DNA of 64,000 nucleotides from Desulfocapsa sp. (GTDB lineage Bacteria > Desulfobacterota > Desulfobulbia > Desulfobulbales > Desulfocapsaceae). Positions 36,174 through 46,095 of this stretch are shown piece by piece. The stretch is from the NCBI GenBank assembly GCA_016765495.1, contig JAESPV010000081.1, positions 22,118 to 86,117 on the forward strand, given 5' to 3'. How positions within the stretch are numbered: position 1 is the first letter of the stretch; each line of letters opens with the position of its first letter. Made by a program: the position numbers and the translations under genes. The notes beneath the pieces are model-generated. The model was not told where the DNA came from. It saw only the letters and a list, made by a program, of their open reading frames with translations, and did not search any database.

Positions 36174-37481
36174 CTATTTTTTCGTTAGCTCATGCAAAGT
36201 ACGCAGTTTTTTGGCCTCGGCCTGAATCTTGCCAAGTCCCTGAGTCATCATGGCCCAACCATACCAGTAGGCATAGTCTGGATTGACATGAAACTGTCCC
36301 TGATACGTCCGCATCCGATGCTTCATATACAGTTCAAGAAGGGTCTGGTCAATACTTGACAGATTCTCCATATCACCCCCACCGGTTTGCATGAAATAGA
36401 GCAAATCAGGATAGGCAAAGGCGTAGGCTTCGGGTTTCTTAATAATGCCGTCTTTGTAGAGGCCTGCAACAATCTCAATGGCCTGTGCCATAACCCGATC
36501 AGCTTTCTGAAGCATCGAGTCACCCATTTCAAGTTGGGTTGTGGCGTAGGATGTCGAGTGGCACTGACTACAGGTTTGAATCATTTTGTCACGTTCGGTC
36601 TGCCAGGCTTCCTGAGTTGCTCGAACCATATCAAGTGAAGTCACCATCTCCAGGCGGTCAGTCGGTTCACCGGTATTGGGATTTAACACTCCCAATGCCT
36701 TCAGAATGGTAACCCGGTCAGCGGCCCACTGTTTATCTTCGGGAAGTGGCAGGCGAACCGCAAGAAATCCCCAGGCGGTACGGTTTTCATGGGTGCCATT
36801 GGGGAGATGACATGTCTGGCAGGTGGGTGCTGCAGCACCTTCAGGCAAACGTCCTGCTTCTTTAGCAAACCAGCGGGTTCCGTGTTTGGCACTACTCCAC
36901 ATTTCCCACTGCGGGTGGTCATAGCCCATATGACACTGTTGACAGGCACGCGGGTCCTGAGCTTCCTTTTTAGAAAAACTATGCCGGGTATGGCACTCAT
37001 CACAGGAGTTAGTCTGATAACGATGTCCCTTGGCCAGCTGATCTTTTTTCTCCTCTTCACTTTTGATCCCCATATTATGACAGCCACCGCAGCCACGTCC
37101 TCCCTCCATCAGTTCATCGGGTTCAACGTGGGTGATCGGCATGGCATTTAGAGATCTCCAGCCAAAGTTATGTTTTCCTTTGGCAAACGATTCAAACTGG
37201 TCTTCATGGCACTCTTTACAGACTTGCTCATCCGGCATTTGAGCAAGCTTGGCATCCTCGGCAGTCGTATGATTATCGCCGTGACAATCAACACAGCTGA
37301 TGTCCGATTCGGCGTGCTTGCTGACCCTCCAATCCTTCACCTGGCCCGGCGTACTTTTTTCATGGCAACTGACACATGTATCCGTATCAGCAGCCCACAG
37401 TGGTGTCACTGAAAACCCCAATAGAAGGATAGTTGGGATAGTTAGCAGGAAACTGCTCTTCCAGAACGCGATCTTCATCAT
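36174..37481 (-). CDS. octahaem cytochrome c of the hydroxylamine oxidoreductase (HAO) family
   Basis: 435 residues with a signal peptide (cut near PLWAAD). Eight CXXCH sites: CVSCH, CVDCH, CKECH, CGGCH, CDECH, CQQCH, CQTCH, CSQCH. The segment CHMGYDHPQWEMWSSAKHG and the overall spacing match HAO-like proteins (Multi-haem_cyto). In anaerobes such proteins reduce nitrite or hydroxylamine rather than oxidise it. The C-terminal region has several tyrosines (YAYWYGW); whether the catalytic cross-linking tyrosine is present cannot be decided by eye. Alternative ATG at 37478 has better spacing to GGGAG. Periplasmic. Next to ccsB. Confidence 0.85.
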   Translation of the reverse strand: MMKIAFWKSSFLLTIPTILLLGFSVTPLWAADTDTCVSCHEKSTPGQVKDWRVSKHAESDISCVDCHGDNHTTAEDAKLAQMPDEQVCKECHEDQFESFAKGKHNFGWRSLNAMPITHVEPDELMEGGRGCGGCHNMGIKSEEEKKDQLAKGHRYQTNSCDECHTRHSFSKKEAQDPRACQQCHMGYDHPQWEMWSSAKHGTRWFAKEAGRLPEGAAAPTCQTCHLPNGTHENRTAWGFLAVRLPLPEDKQWAADRVTILKALGVLNPNTGEPTDRLEMVTSLDMVRATQEAWQTERDKMIQTCSQCHSTSYATTQLEMGDSMLQKADRVMAQAIEIVAGLYKDGIIKKPEAYAFAYPDLLYFMQTGGGDMENLSSIDQTLLELYMKHRMRTYQGQFHVNPDYAYWYGWAMMTQGLGKIQAEAKKLRTLHELTKK

Positions 37482-37491
37482 TTTTCTCCCT

Positions 37492-37579
37492 TTGTGAAAA
37501 TGATTAACTACTTAGGTGCTATTACAAATTAATCATTACAATTCTTTCACAATAGCACCTTAATTGCCACGTGATTATA
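37492..37579 (-). promoter_or_regulatory. promoter and structured leader of the octahaem cytochrome
   Basis: Read on the minus strand: a TATAAT at 37579-37574; a sigma-54-like TGGCAA-N6-GTGCT with exact GG-N10-GC spacing (37569-37554); arm a AGGTGCTATT (37560-37551); arm b TTGTGAAA...ATGATTAA (37552-37529); arm a' AATAGCACCT (37523-37514); arm b' TTAATCATTTTCACAA (37507-37492). Order a-b-a'-b' is a pseudoknot topology ending one base before the GGGAG site. The two promoter readings are mutually exclusive with respect to whether arm a is transcribed. Confidence 0.5.
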
Positions 37580-37618
37580 CTGAGAAAAAGTATTAACACG
37601 CAGCCGCTTTCATGATCT

Positions 37619-38452
37619 TTATCCGTAACTATGCAGGCCAGCCAGGAGATAATTTACTCCGTAGTAGGTGAACATCACCGAGACAAATCCTGCGATAGCA
37701 AACCAGGCAATTCTGTTTCCGCCCCATCCTCTGGTAAATCTGGCATGTAATGCTGTGGCATATACAAACCAGGTAATAAGGGACCAGGTCTCCTTGGGAT
37801 CCCAGCTCCAGTAGGTTCCCCAGGCAGAATTTGCCCATATGGCACCGGTAATGATGCCTGCTGTCAACCAGAGAAATCCGGTCACCAGAGTCTTGTGCAT
37901 GATATCGTCAAGGATTTTCAGGGGGGGGAGCTGCAACAGAAATTTCCCTTCAGTACCCTTTGCTTTCTTTCTGTCTTTCAGAAGATATACCACACCGAAG
38001 CCACAGGCTACTGCAAAGGCGGCATAACCGATGAAACAAGTGACCACGTGGGCAATAAGCCAGTTACTTTGCAGGGCTGGCACAAGGGGTCTGATTTCGG
38101 GATTCTTCATCTCAGCCAGGAGCATTGCCACTGCCGCAAATGGTATGGCAAAAGCGCCAAGGAAACGATTTTTGTATTTATATTCAAGACCCAGGTAAAA
38201 AACAGCAATGGACCAGGAGAAGAAAACCAACGATTCATACATATTTGATAAAGGGGCATAGCCAATCCCCAGCTGATGCGACTCAACCCATCTCATTCCA
38301 ATACCAGCGGTGTTGACCAGAAGAGCAAGAGCTGTTACCGTGGTTGCCACAGAGCCAAATTTTTCCGCTCGAAAAATAAAAAGGCCAATATAAACGATTG
38401 CAGCCAGTAGGTATGCAAAGGTTGTGATACCGAGAAGCGTGGAGCTATCCAT
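37619..38452 (-). CDS. ccsB: cytochrome c biogenesis protein CcsB/CcsA family
   Basis: 277 residues, eight helices. The haem-handling motif WAxxxWGxYWxWDPKE is present (WANSAWGTYWSWDPKETW near residue 210), plus conserved histidines. Belongs to system II c-type cytochrome maturation, which attaches haem outside the membrane. Located upstream of the eight-haem gene, with which it is functionally linked. The ResB partner is not in this window. Confidence 0.92.
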   Translation of the reverse strand: MDSSTLLGITTFAYLLAAIVYIGLFIFRAEKFGSVATTVTALALLVNTAGIGMRWVESHQLGIGYAPLSNMYESLVFFSWSIAVFYLGLEYKYKNRFLGAFAIPFAAVAMLLAEMKNPEIRPLVPALQSNWLIAHVVTCFIGYAAFAVACGFGVVYLLKDRKKAKGTEGKFLLQLPPLKILDDIMHKTLVTGFLWLTAGIITGAIWANSAWGTYWSWDPKETWSLITWFVYATALHARFTRGWGGNRIAWFAIAGFVSVMFTYYGVNYLLAGLHSYG

Positions 38453-38484
38453 AAGGTTATCCTTTTGTTGCTTGCATTGGGGTC

Positions 38485-38563
38485 TAAGGAACGTATACTA
38501 AATAACTTGAACATCTCGGAGCCTGCGCTTACCTGCTTGCCCTTATTTAGTTCCCGTTCCTAA
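38485..38563. repeat. dispersed palindromic repeat, copy B
   Basis: 79 bp. Left end TAAGGAACGTATACTAAATA then ACTTGAACATCTCGGAGCCT and GCGCTTACCTGCTTGCC; right end is the complement of TTAGGAACGGGAACTAAATA. Same ends and core as copy A, without about 50 bases of interior. Confidence 0.75.
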
Positions 38564-38721
38564 ACTATTTCAACCAGTAAAAGAGAAAATGAATTAGTAT
38601 AATATAAATTACCAGCTGTGACTAATTAAAAATATCAGTACCTCCTTTCGACAAAAGCGAACAATTACTTTATGGGGCTGTTGGCAGCTAATTCACTTTG
38701 CTTATAAATAAGGTAAGGAAG

Positions 38722-39093
38722 ATGCACAGAACAAAAGGACAGATTGAGGCTGAGATCAGCGAAGCAATTATCAAGTTCGAAAAAGAATACATGGGGCGCG
38801 GCCCGCTGGAGACCAAAACCTTCATCATTAATGATATGGTGCTTGTACGCCTGAAAGGTGTACTCACCCAAGCCGAGCATCAGCTTGTCGGGACAGGTGA
38901 AGAAACCAAGGGGCGGGATCTTATCAAGCAGGTACGCATTGCGTTGCTGGAAAAAGGCAGACCACTCCTTGAAGCCGTTGTAGAATCAATTACCGGGTGC
39001 AAAGTAAAAAGTCTGCACACCGATATCAGTACCGTCACAGGCGAAAGGGTTATTTTATTCACCCTGGATACCTCTCTTGATTTTAGGGAATAA
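38722..39093 (+). CDS. DUF2294/MpsC-like protein
   Basis: 123 residues. N-terminal TKGQIEAEISEAIIKFEKEYMGRGP and C-terminal VTGERVILFTLD are the DUF2294 (Na-translocating MpsC family) signatures. Soluble. ATG 38722 follows AAGGAAG; a TTG start eight codons upstream is less likely. Biochemical role not firmly established. Confidence 0.8.
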   Translation: MHRTKGQIEAEISEAIIKFEKEYMGRGPLETKTFIINDMVLVRLKGVLTQAEHQLVGTGEETKGRDLIKQVRIALLEKGRPLLEAVVESITGCKVKSLHTDISTVTGERVILFTLDTSLDFRE

Positions 39094-39100
39094 GATTAGA

Positions 39101-39128
39101 TTGACATTCTCAGGACTCCATTTATATT
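39101..39128 (+). promoter_or_regulatory. promoter of the carBA leader
   Basis: TTGACA, 16-base spacer, TATATT, starting eight bases after the previous gene ends. Predicted transcription start about 39135. Confidence 0.6.
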
Positions 39129-39134
39129 GCTGAC

Positions 39135-39350
39135 TGTGAATAGAATATTGGTGGAGGCCTGAGAGGACACTAATGAAATCCTGGCAGGAATAATCCGTGA
39201 AACGATACCGGTAAAATCGTAAGCGGATCCTTTCTTTACCCAAAAACACAAAGACGACACCACGTTCAGGCAGGCTCTCCAGAGAGTGTGAACTGGAACA
39301 TAAGGTCGAAGTATCGCTACGTTACACAAGCGGTCTTCGACCTTTTTTTT
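39135..39350 (+). ncRNA. structured leader ending in a terminator, upstream of carB
   Basis: A promoter at 39101 and an intrinsic terminator at 39302-39350 enclose about 215 bases without a credible gene. Visible helices: ATCCG-N4-ACGAT with ATCGT-N3-CGGAT (39193-39228), and GTTCA...CTCT with AGAG...TGAAC (39264-39293). Either a small RNA or an attenuator for carBA. No known riboswitch class recognised. Confidence 0.45.
39302..39350 (+). terminator. intrinsic terminator in the carBA leader
   Basis: AAGGTCGAAG (39302-39311) pairs with CTTCGACCTT (39335-39344), with an inner CGCT/AGCG pairing, followed by a run of nine T. It lies 80 bases before the carB start, the place expected for attenuation. 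Confidence 0.85.
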
Positions 39351-39431
39351 TGCTTTTTCCATAGAGCGACACACCGGGACAAGGCAAAGTGGCAGGAAAA
39401 AATTGAAATCAGCACATAAACAAGGATAGAA

Positions 39432-42400
39432 ATGCCAAAACGTACAGACATTCAGAAAATAATGCTCATCGGTTCCGGGCCTATTATCATCGGTCAGGCC
39501 TGCGAGTTTGATTACTCCGGAGTACAGGCCTGCAAAGCACTGAAGGAAGAGGGCTACGAAGTGGTGTTGGTCAACTCCAATCCAGCCACCATCATGACAG
39601 ACCCGGAATTTGCACACCGCACCTATATCGAACCACTCAGGGCAGATATCATTGAGGCCATCATTGCAAGAGAAAAGCCCGATGCCTTGCTGCCAACTCT
39701 TGGCGGGCAAACCGCCCTGAACCTTTCCCTGGATCTTGCCGACCGCGGCGTGTTAAAGCAGCATGGTGTCGAGTTGCTTGGAGCCAACGCCCCTTCCATC
39801 CGCAAGGCAGAAGACAGACAGTTATTTAAAGAGGCCATGGCTAACATCGGGCTTGATCTTCCACGCAGCGGTACTGCCCATACCTTTGAAGAGGCGGTAC
39901 AGATCAAAGAACAGCTGGACGTCTGGCCTCTGGTTATCAGACCCGGTTTCACCCTTGGCGGTACCGGCGGCGGTATCGCATACAATGAGCAGGACTTTAA
40001 AGAAATCGTCATACGGGGACTTTTTTACAGCCCCACCTCTGAGGTGCTCGTGGAAGAGTCTATTCAGGGATGGAAGGAGTTTGAGCTGGAAGTCATGCGG
40101 GATGTGAAGGATAATTGCATGATTGTCTGCTCCATTGAAAACCTTGACCCCATGGGTGTTCATACTGGAGACTCCATCACAGTAGCTCCCATCCAGACCC
40201 TCACTGACCGGGAATATCAGATCATGCGTGATGCCGCCCTTGCAGTCATGCGTGAAATTGGGGTGGAGACAGGTGGCTCCAACGTCCAGTTTGCCTTGAA
40301 TCCTAAAAACGGCAAGATGGTCATCATTGAAATGAACCCCAGAGTCTCCCGCTCAAGTGCGCTGGCCTCCAAGGCCACCGGTTTTCCCATAGCAAAAATT
40401 GCCGCTAAACTTGCCGTTGGCTATACCCTGGACGAACTGCGCAATGATATCACCCGGGAAACTCCGGCCTGTTTTGAACCGACGCTGGATTATGTAGTAA
40501 CCAAAATCCCCCGATTCACCTTTGAAAAATTTCCAACCGCCGATGACACCCTGGGCACTCAGATGAAGTCAGTCGGGGAGACCATGAGCATTGGCAAAAC
40601 ATTTAAACAATCCCTACAGAAGGCATTACGTTCACTTGAAACCGGCAGGGCCGGCTTTGGTGCCGACGGTAAAGATAAGCCTTTTGAGGAGCTGAGTGAC
40701 GAAGAGCTTGAAAAACAGCTGCGTATTGCAAAACCAGATCGGATATTTCTGATACGAGCAGCCTTTAAAAGAGGCTGGAGCATGGAAAAAGTACACGAGC
40801 TTTGCAGCGTTGACTTCTGGTTTCTTGGGCATTTTGCCGAACTTTCCGCCTATGAAGAAGAAATCAGGAACACTGGCTCGCTAACTACTCTTGCTCAGGA
40901 TCAGCCGCTGTTCAGACAGGCCAAGGAGTTTGGTTACTCAGACATTCAAATTGCGTATCTCTTGCATGATACAGAAGAGAAGGTACGGCAGGCCAGAATG
41001 GAGTGCGGACTTCTTCCCGTCTTCTCCCGGGTGGACACCTGTGCAGCAGAGTTCGCAGCCCATACCCCTTATTTCTATTCAAGCTATGGTGAGATCAATG
41101 AAAGTATAGCAACGGACAGAAAAAAGATAATGATCATTGGCGGTGGACCAAACCGTATTGGTCAGGGAATCGAGTTTGATTATTGCTGTGTCCATGGTTC
41201 ATATGCCCTGCAGGGAGCAGGATTTGAAACCATCATGGTGAACTCAAACCCTGAAACGGTGAGCACCGATTATGATACCAGTGACCGCCTCTACTTTGAG
41301 CCCTTGACCCTGGAAGATATTCTTCATATTTACCGGAACGAAAAGTGTGATGGTGTCATTGTGCAGTTTGGCGGCCAGACCCCGCTGAATCTTGCTCGTG
41401 ATCTTGAACAAAACGGAGTGACCATTATCGGTACCCGCCCTGCTGATATTGAAGCCGCTGAAGACCGTGACTTTTTCAGCAAACTTGTGAAAAAACTTGG
41501 CATTCGCCAGCCTGAAAACGGCATGGCATCCACTATTGACAAGGCCAAAGCCATAGCCTCAGGGATCGGGTATCCGGTGCTCATGCGTCCCTCTTTTGTG
41601 TTGGGTGGACGTGCCATGTTGATCGTCCATGATGAAAAGATGCTCACTACATACATGGCTGATACGGTGGAGGTCTCGGAACACAGGCCGGTACTGATTG
41701 ACCGCTACCTTGAGGCTGCGGTGGAGGTTGATGTGGACTGTATCTCGGATGGCAAAACAACGGTTGTTGCTGCGGTCATGGAGCACATTGAACACGCAGG
41801 AGCTCACTCCGGTGATTCTGCCTGTATGATCCCTGCCGTCAGCCTTTCAGCGCAAGTAGCAGAAACCATAAAAAACCATGCCCATGCACTGGCAAAGGGC
41901 CTACGGGTATGCGGACTAATGAATATTCAGTTCGCCATCCAAAATGAGGAGGTGTATGTGCTTGAAGTGAATCCGCGCGCCTCACGTACCGTGCCCTTTG
42001 TCAGTAAGGCCATTGGTGTGCCTCTTGCTAAACTAGCTGCTCTGGTTATGGCTGGTCACAGCCTTGCAGAACTCGGGTTTACGGAAGAGATTACCCCGGT
42101 TCATTGCAGTGTCAAAGAGGCGGTCTTTCCCTTTAGTCGTTTTCCTGGGATTGATGTGCAACTCAGTCCGGAAATGAAATCCACCGGTGAAGTTATGGGC
42201 ATTGATTCTTCCATGGCTCTTGCTTTTCATAAAAGTCAGCTGGCAGCAGGAAATATTATCCCATCCAGCGGGAACATCTTTTTAAGTATCCGTAACCGGG
42301 ACAAGGCTGCCATGATCCCCCTCGCCGGAAGATTGTTCAGCATGGGATTTTCCATCTACGCCACCAGCGGTACCAGCAGTATTCTGGCTGATCACTCCAT

Positions 42401-42704
42401 TCCCAGTCTTTCTGTGGCTAAAATTGCGGACGACAGTCCCAATATTCTTGATCTTATTGAAGAGCAGCAGGTTGACTGGCTGATTAATATTCCCACCGGC
42501 GCCACAACCACACGGATTGACGGCGTGACAATGCGCAGTCGGGCTGTTATGCGGGGGCTGCCCATCACCACAACTTTAAGCGGCATGCAGGCTGCGGTCA
42601 ATGGCCTGGAAACTTTGAAGGAGAAGAGTCTTACCGTCTGCAGTTTACAGGAGTATCACATTAATGCACCGCAGATCAATCTGCCAGGAGGCACAACAGC
42701 ATGA
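39432..42704 (+). CDS. carB: carbamoyl-phosphate synthase large subunit
   Basis: 1090 residues, full length. Two homologous ATP-grasp halves: [20 protein letters not shown] starts the first and [20 protein letters not shown] the second. The C-terminal 130 residues form the MGS-like allosteric domain. Makes carbamoyl phosphate from glutamine-derived ammonia, bicarbonate and 2 ATP, for arginine and pyrimidine synthesis. Overlaps carA by four bases. The order carB-carA is reversed compared with enterobacteria. Confidence 0.97.
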   Translation: MPKRTDIQKIMLIGSGPIIIGQACEFDYSGVQACKALKEEGYEVVLVNSNPATIMTDPEFAHRTYIEPLRADIIEAIIAREKPDALLPTLGGQTALNLSLDLADRGVLKQHGVELLGANAPSIRKAEDRQLFKEAMANIGLDLPRSGTAHTFEEAVQIKEQLDVWPLVIRPGFTLGGTGGGIAYNEQDFKEIVIRGLFYSPTSEVLVEESIQGWKEFELEVMRDVKDNCMIVCSIENLDPMGVHTGDSITVAPIQTLTDREYQIMRDAALAVMREIGVETGGSNVQFALNPKNGKMVIIEMNPRVSRSSALASKATGFPIAKIAAKLAVGYTLDELRNDITRETPACFEPTLDYVVTKIPRFTFEKFPTADDTLGTQMKSVGETMSIGKTFKQSLQKALRSLETGRAGFGADGKDKPFEELSDEELEKQLRIAKPDRIFLIRAAFKRGWSMEKVHELCSVDFWFLGHFAELSAYEEEIRNTGSLTTLAQDQPLFRQAKEFGYSDIQIAYLLHDTEEKVRQARMECGLLPVFSRVDTCAAEFAAHTPYFYSSYGEINESIATDRKKIMIIGGGPNRIGQGIEFDYCCVHGSYALQGAGFETIMVNSNPETVSTDYDTSDRLYFEPLTLEDILHIYRNEKCDGVIVQFGGQTPLNLARDLEQNGVTIIGTRPADIEAAEDRDFFSKLVKKLGIRQPENGMASTIDKAKAIASGIGYPVLMRPSFVLGGRAMLIVHDEKMLTTYMADTVEVSEHRPVLIDRYLEAAVEVDVDCISDGKTTVVAAVMEHIEHAGAHSGDSACMIPAVSLSAQVAETIKNHAHALAKGLRVCGLMNIQFAIQNEEVYVLEVNPRASRTVPFVSKAIGVPLAKLAALVMAGHSLAELGFTEEITPVHCSVKEAVFPFSRFPGIDVQLSPEMKSTGEVMGIDSSMALAFHKSQLAAGNIIPSSGNIFLSIRNRDKAAMIPLAGRLFSMGFSIYATSGTSSILADHSIPSLSVAKIADDSPNILDLIEEQQVDWLINIPTGATTTRIDGVTMRSRAVMRGLPITTTLSGMQAAVNGLETLKEKSLTVCSLQEYHINAPQINLPGGTTA

Positions 42705-43876
42705 AAGCCCCACATTCACAATACTGGAACTGGACAGCAAAAAGGGAAAAAAAGGCTTTTCTTGCCCTGGAAGACGGTAGCATATTCCGTGGATATTCTG
42801 TTGGCTTTAGTCACGACAGGGTTGGAGAGGTTGTCTTTAACACTGGCATGACAGGATATCAGGAGATACTCTCCGACCCCTCCTACAGCGGCCAACTTGT
42901 CACCCTGACCTACCCTGAAATTGGTAACACAGGTATCAACCAGGATGATATGGAATCGAGGGGAATGTTTGCCCGCGGCCTGATTGTTCATGATTATAAC
43001 AAACAAAGCAACTGGCGTGCCGAAGAGTCACTTAGCTCATGGCTTTCGCGTCATGAGGTGCCGGCCATCTCTGGTATCGACACCAGAGCTTTAACTATCA
43101 GGCTACGGGAAAAAGGTACGTTGAAAGGTTGCCTGGCAGTTTCGGGAAGCCTTACAGAAGAGGAAGCTGTAGCCCTTGCCCAAAATTGGGAGGGCCTTGA
43201 CAATCAGGATTATGCTGCTCGGGTTAGCTGTGACAAAGTACAGCAGTGGGACGTAGACGGGTCCATCAGCCGCTCCTGGGGCATTACGGAAAACCTTCCT
43301 GCCACTGACCTGCAAATAGTTGCCTATGATTTCGGAATAAAATGGAATATTCTTCGCAGCTTACGGATATCCGGAATGGCTGTCACCCTGGTACCGGCAA
43401 AAACTCCTGCCCGGGACGTCCTTGCCATGAAACCGGACGGTGTCTTTCTCTCAAATGGCCCTGGAGATCCTGCAGCGGTAACCTATGCCATTGCTGCAGC
43501 TCGGGAACTGATCGGCAAAGTGCCACTTATGGGTATTTGTCTCGGCCATCAGATCCTCGCCCTGGCACTGGGAGGAAAAACCAGCCGTCTGAAATTTGGC
43601 CATCACGGCTGTAATCATCCGGTTAAAAATCTGCTTACCGGCAGGGTTGAAATCACCTCCCAAAATCATAATTTTGCACTTGAGCATGATTCCCTTGATT
43701 CAACCAAAATCGACATTACCCACATCAACCTCAACGACCAGACCATTGAAGGGATCAGCCATCGCAGCGAACCCTTATTCTCAGTGCAATACCACCCGGA
43801 AGCCTGTCCAGGTCCCCATGACCCCTTTTACCTGTTTGACAGATTCCGTTCGTTGATCGAAGGAATAAAGGTATAG
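42701..43876 (+). CDS. carA: carbamoyl-phosphate synthase small subunit
   Basis: 391 residues. Glutaminase: N-terminal domain with [20 protein letters not shown] and C-terminal class I amidotransferase with nucleophile Cys in [11 protein letters not shown] and His/Glu in [10 protein letters not shown]. Feeds ammonia to CarB. The start overlaps carB; a short N-terminal extension (about 15 residues, basic) precedes the normal start of the family. Confidence 0.97.
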   Translation: MKAPHSQYWNWTAKREKKAFLALEDGSIFRGYSVGFSHDRVGEVVFNTGMTGYQEILSDPSYSGQLVTLTYPEIGNTGINQDDMESRGMFARGLIVHDYNKQSNWRAEESLSSWLSRHEVPAISGIDTRALTIRLREKGTLKGCLAVSGSLTEEEAVALAQNWEGLDNQDYAARVSCDKVQQWDVDGSISRSWGITENLPATDLQIVAYDFGIKWNILRSLRISGMAVTLVPAKTPARDVLAMKPDGVFLSNGPGDPAAVTYAIAAARELIGKVPLMGICLGHQILALALGGKTSRLKFGHHGCNHPVKNLLTGRVEITSQNHNFALEHDSLDSTKIDITHINLNDQTIEGISHRSEPLFSVQYHPEACPGPHDPFYLFDRFRSLIEGIKV

Positions 43877-44015
43877 AGGATGAAGTAAATTGGAGTACAT
43901 TGCGTGTAAACGGGTTGAACAATTATTTCCGATGCCGGCATATAAGCTTTTCCCATTAAGTGAGCATGTTCACCAGAGGAATCCCATGATCCTGGCATTG
44001 CCTGGAGCTTGCAGC

Positions 44016-45239
44016 TTATTCTTTGGAAGGGGTTATTTTACTGTCTCTCAAAGGTTTATTGCTGAGTGCGTAAAGGCCGGTCATCAGATAAAGAACACCA
44101 CCAATCACATAGATTGCACGAATAGAGATAAAATCAGAGGCCCATGCAAAAAAGACACCTGCAAACATAAAGACAGCGTTTCGCAGCATTTCCCGTGTCG
44201 CATAAATTCGCCCCAGTTGTCCTTTTTCAACAGTACTTTGCAGTAGAGAATCCTGTGCCACATCACGGATGGCAAAAGGCGGGCCAAAGACAAAGGCCCA
44301 CATCACAGCTATCCATACCGTCTGGCTACCTGCATAAGCCAGTGTGAGTAAGCCTGCGGCACAGGCATTGATAACAATAATGCGGCCTGAATAGCGAGCG
44401 AGCCAGTCGCTGATTGTTAGTGCACCAAGAGATCCAAGGATCATTCCGGTAAAGTAGGCGGTTGCCTGATATCCCCAATCTACGGCATCACCATGCAGAG
44501 CCTTGGTGGTAAAGGTGAGCATTAAGGCTCCGGTCCAAATGCCATGTGGCAGATGTTCCACTGTCTCCATCACTGTAAGTGGCCTGGCGATGGGATGTTT
44601 GCGTAGATATTTCCAACCGGAGACCCATGATGTCCAGATAGATTCTCTTCTGGTAGCATCTTTTATCTTTTCTCGTTTGGGTTCCACAATGGGTATTGCT
44701 GTAAAAGTTGCCAGAACAAATAGCCCTATGACTACAAAGGCAATCCGGTGCAGGGGGTGTGATAAAATAAGCCAGCCGCCTGCTGTATAGGAGATGGCCA
44801 TCATTATTTGACTAGAGGCCAGAATAAAGCTGTTGGCCTGTACTAAATGGCCAGAATCAACCAGCGACGGAATTAAAGACATACGGGCAGGACGGTGGAA
44901 GCTATCGGCAGCAGAAAGACCGGCAAGTAAAAGGTATATTGCAACAACAGAGAGCTCACCGCCTCCCTGTAGAAGACCTATGGCAACACCAACCAGTAGT
45001 ATTTGCAGGCATCCCATACCGATAAACATGTTTTTCCGGGGAAATCGATCCACCAGTACTCCAGCAATCGGGCCGAGTAAAAATGGTGGTAGCGTTCGTG
45101 CCACCATTGTACCGGCTGCCTGCAATGTGGATGAGGTCTGTACAAAAACAGACACCAGGATGGTGATTGTAAAGAGTTCAATGGCCAGGGTTGTGGTGAC
45201 ATTGACCAGCCAGAGGTAGAGGTAATTCTTGTTTTTCAT
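44016..45239 (-). CDS. MFS transporter
   Basis: 407 residues, about 12 helices. Major facilitator type with GPIAGVLVDRFPRKNMFIG between helices 2 and 3 (motif A). Resembles the MFS_3/enterobactin-exporter-like drug:H+ antiporter group. Monocistronic and divergent from dgkA. Substrate unknown. Confidence 0.88.
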   Translation of the reverse strand: MKNKNYLYLWLVNVTTTLAIELFTITILVSVFVQTSSTLQAAGTMVARTLPPFLLGPIAGVLVDRFPRKNMFIGMGCLQILLVGVAIGLLQGGGELSVVAIYLLLAGLSAADSFHRPARMSLIPSLVDSGHLVQANSFILASSQIMMAISYTAGGWLILSHPLHRIAFVVIGLFVLATFTAIPIVEPKREKIKDATRRESIWTSWVSGWKYLRKHPIARPLTVMETVEHLPHGIWTGALMLTFTTKALHGDAVDWGYQATAYFTGMILGSLGALTISDWLARYSGRIIVINACAAGLLTLAYAGSQTVWIAVMWAFVFGPPFAIRDVAQDSLLQSTVEKGQLGRIYATREMLRNAVFMFAGVFFAWASDFISIRAIYVIGGVLYLMTGLYALSNKPLRDSKITPSKE

Positions 45240-45506
45240 ATAAAAAATGACTCAACATTAACGCATTGCATCCTCTAACAAAACTCTTTGTCAAAGCCGA
45301 TAGTAATACTTGCATAGACATTGCTTACAGCTATAAACCTTGAAATGTGATATCGGATTAATGGGAATTTTAAGAGGAGGAGATCTTGCAGCGCCTATTA
45401 CAGAAACACTTTTTTTATTCCAGGAAGTGTATTGGTCGTACTCTTTTCCTCCCCACTGACTCACTGGCTCACTGAAAAGTGTTTTTTTATCACGAGAGGA
45501 ACAAAG

Positions 45507-45893
45507 ATGGCAAAACGTAAAGAATTTAATCCTGATCCCAATGATTCGTTCCTTAGAAGGAGGATCATATACAATACTAAGTACTCAATCAATGGATTAG
45601 TTTCGACTTTTAAAAATGAAGAAGCTTTTAGAATAGAGATATTTCTAGCTCTTATTATGATTCCGCTTGGCTTTTATTTGGCCCCTGAAGGTGTTTCGAG
45701 GCTTCTTTTGATTGGTAGTATTGTATTGGTTTTGATTGTTGAACTTTTAAATACTGGTTTGGAAAATTTGGTTGACAGGGTAAGTTTGGAGAAACATGAA
45801 CTTTCCGGTAGAGTTAAAGACCAAGGTTCTGCTGCTGTGTTTTTGTCTATTTGTTTATGTGGTTTTGTTTGGATTATGATTTTGTTTTTTTAA
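45507..45893 (+). CDS. dgkA: diacylglycerol kinase (prokaryotic DgkA)
   Basis: 128 residues, three helices. Catalytic segment LIVELLNTGLENLVDRV matches the DgkA signature E-x2-N-T-x3-E-x3-D. Start ATG 45507 after AGAGGAAC; the N-terminal 25 residues of the longer frame are dropped. Phosphorylates diacylglycerol to phosphatidate in the inner membrane. Confidence 0.92.
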   Translation: MAKRKEFNPDPNDSFLRRRIIYNTKYSINGLVSTFKNEEAFRIEIFLALIMIPLGFYLAPEGVSRLLLIGSIVLVLIVELLNTGLENLVDRVSLEKHELSGRVKDQGSAAVFLSICLCGFVWIMILFF

Positions 45894-46024
45894 AGTACCA
45901 TTGGAATTTCGCTGACAGGGGTCGGGCATCCATGCGTTACCTTCTTTAGCAAACTACAGCAAATGAAATCATGCTTATTTTCATTGGGGTCTGCCTCGCA
46001 TTGAATAGTAACCTGACTCCTGTT

Positions 46025-46074
46025 TTCTCTCATAAAGGCACAATCACTTAGGTGACTCCGCCTTTATGAGAGAA
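46025..46074. terminator. bidirectional terminator
   Basis: TTCTCTCATAAAGGC (46025-46039) pairs perfectly with 46060-46074 around a 20-base loop that itself holds TCAC/GTGA. Lies between convergent dgkA and the PEP-CTERM gene. Confidence 0.8.
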
Positions 46075-46095
46075 GAAAATTCTGAGAGATACGGG

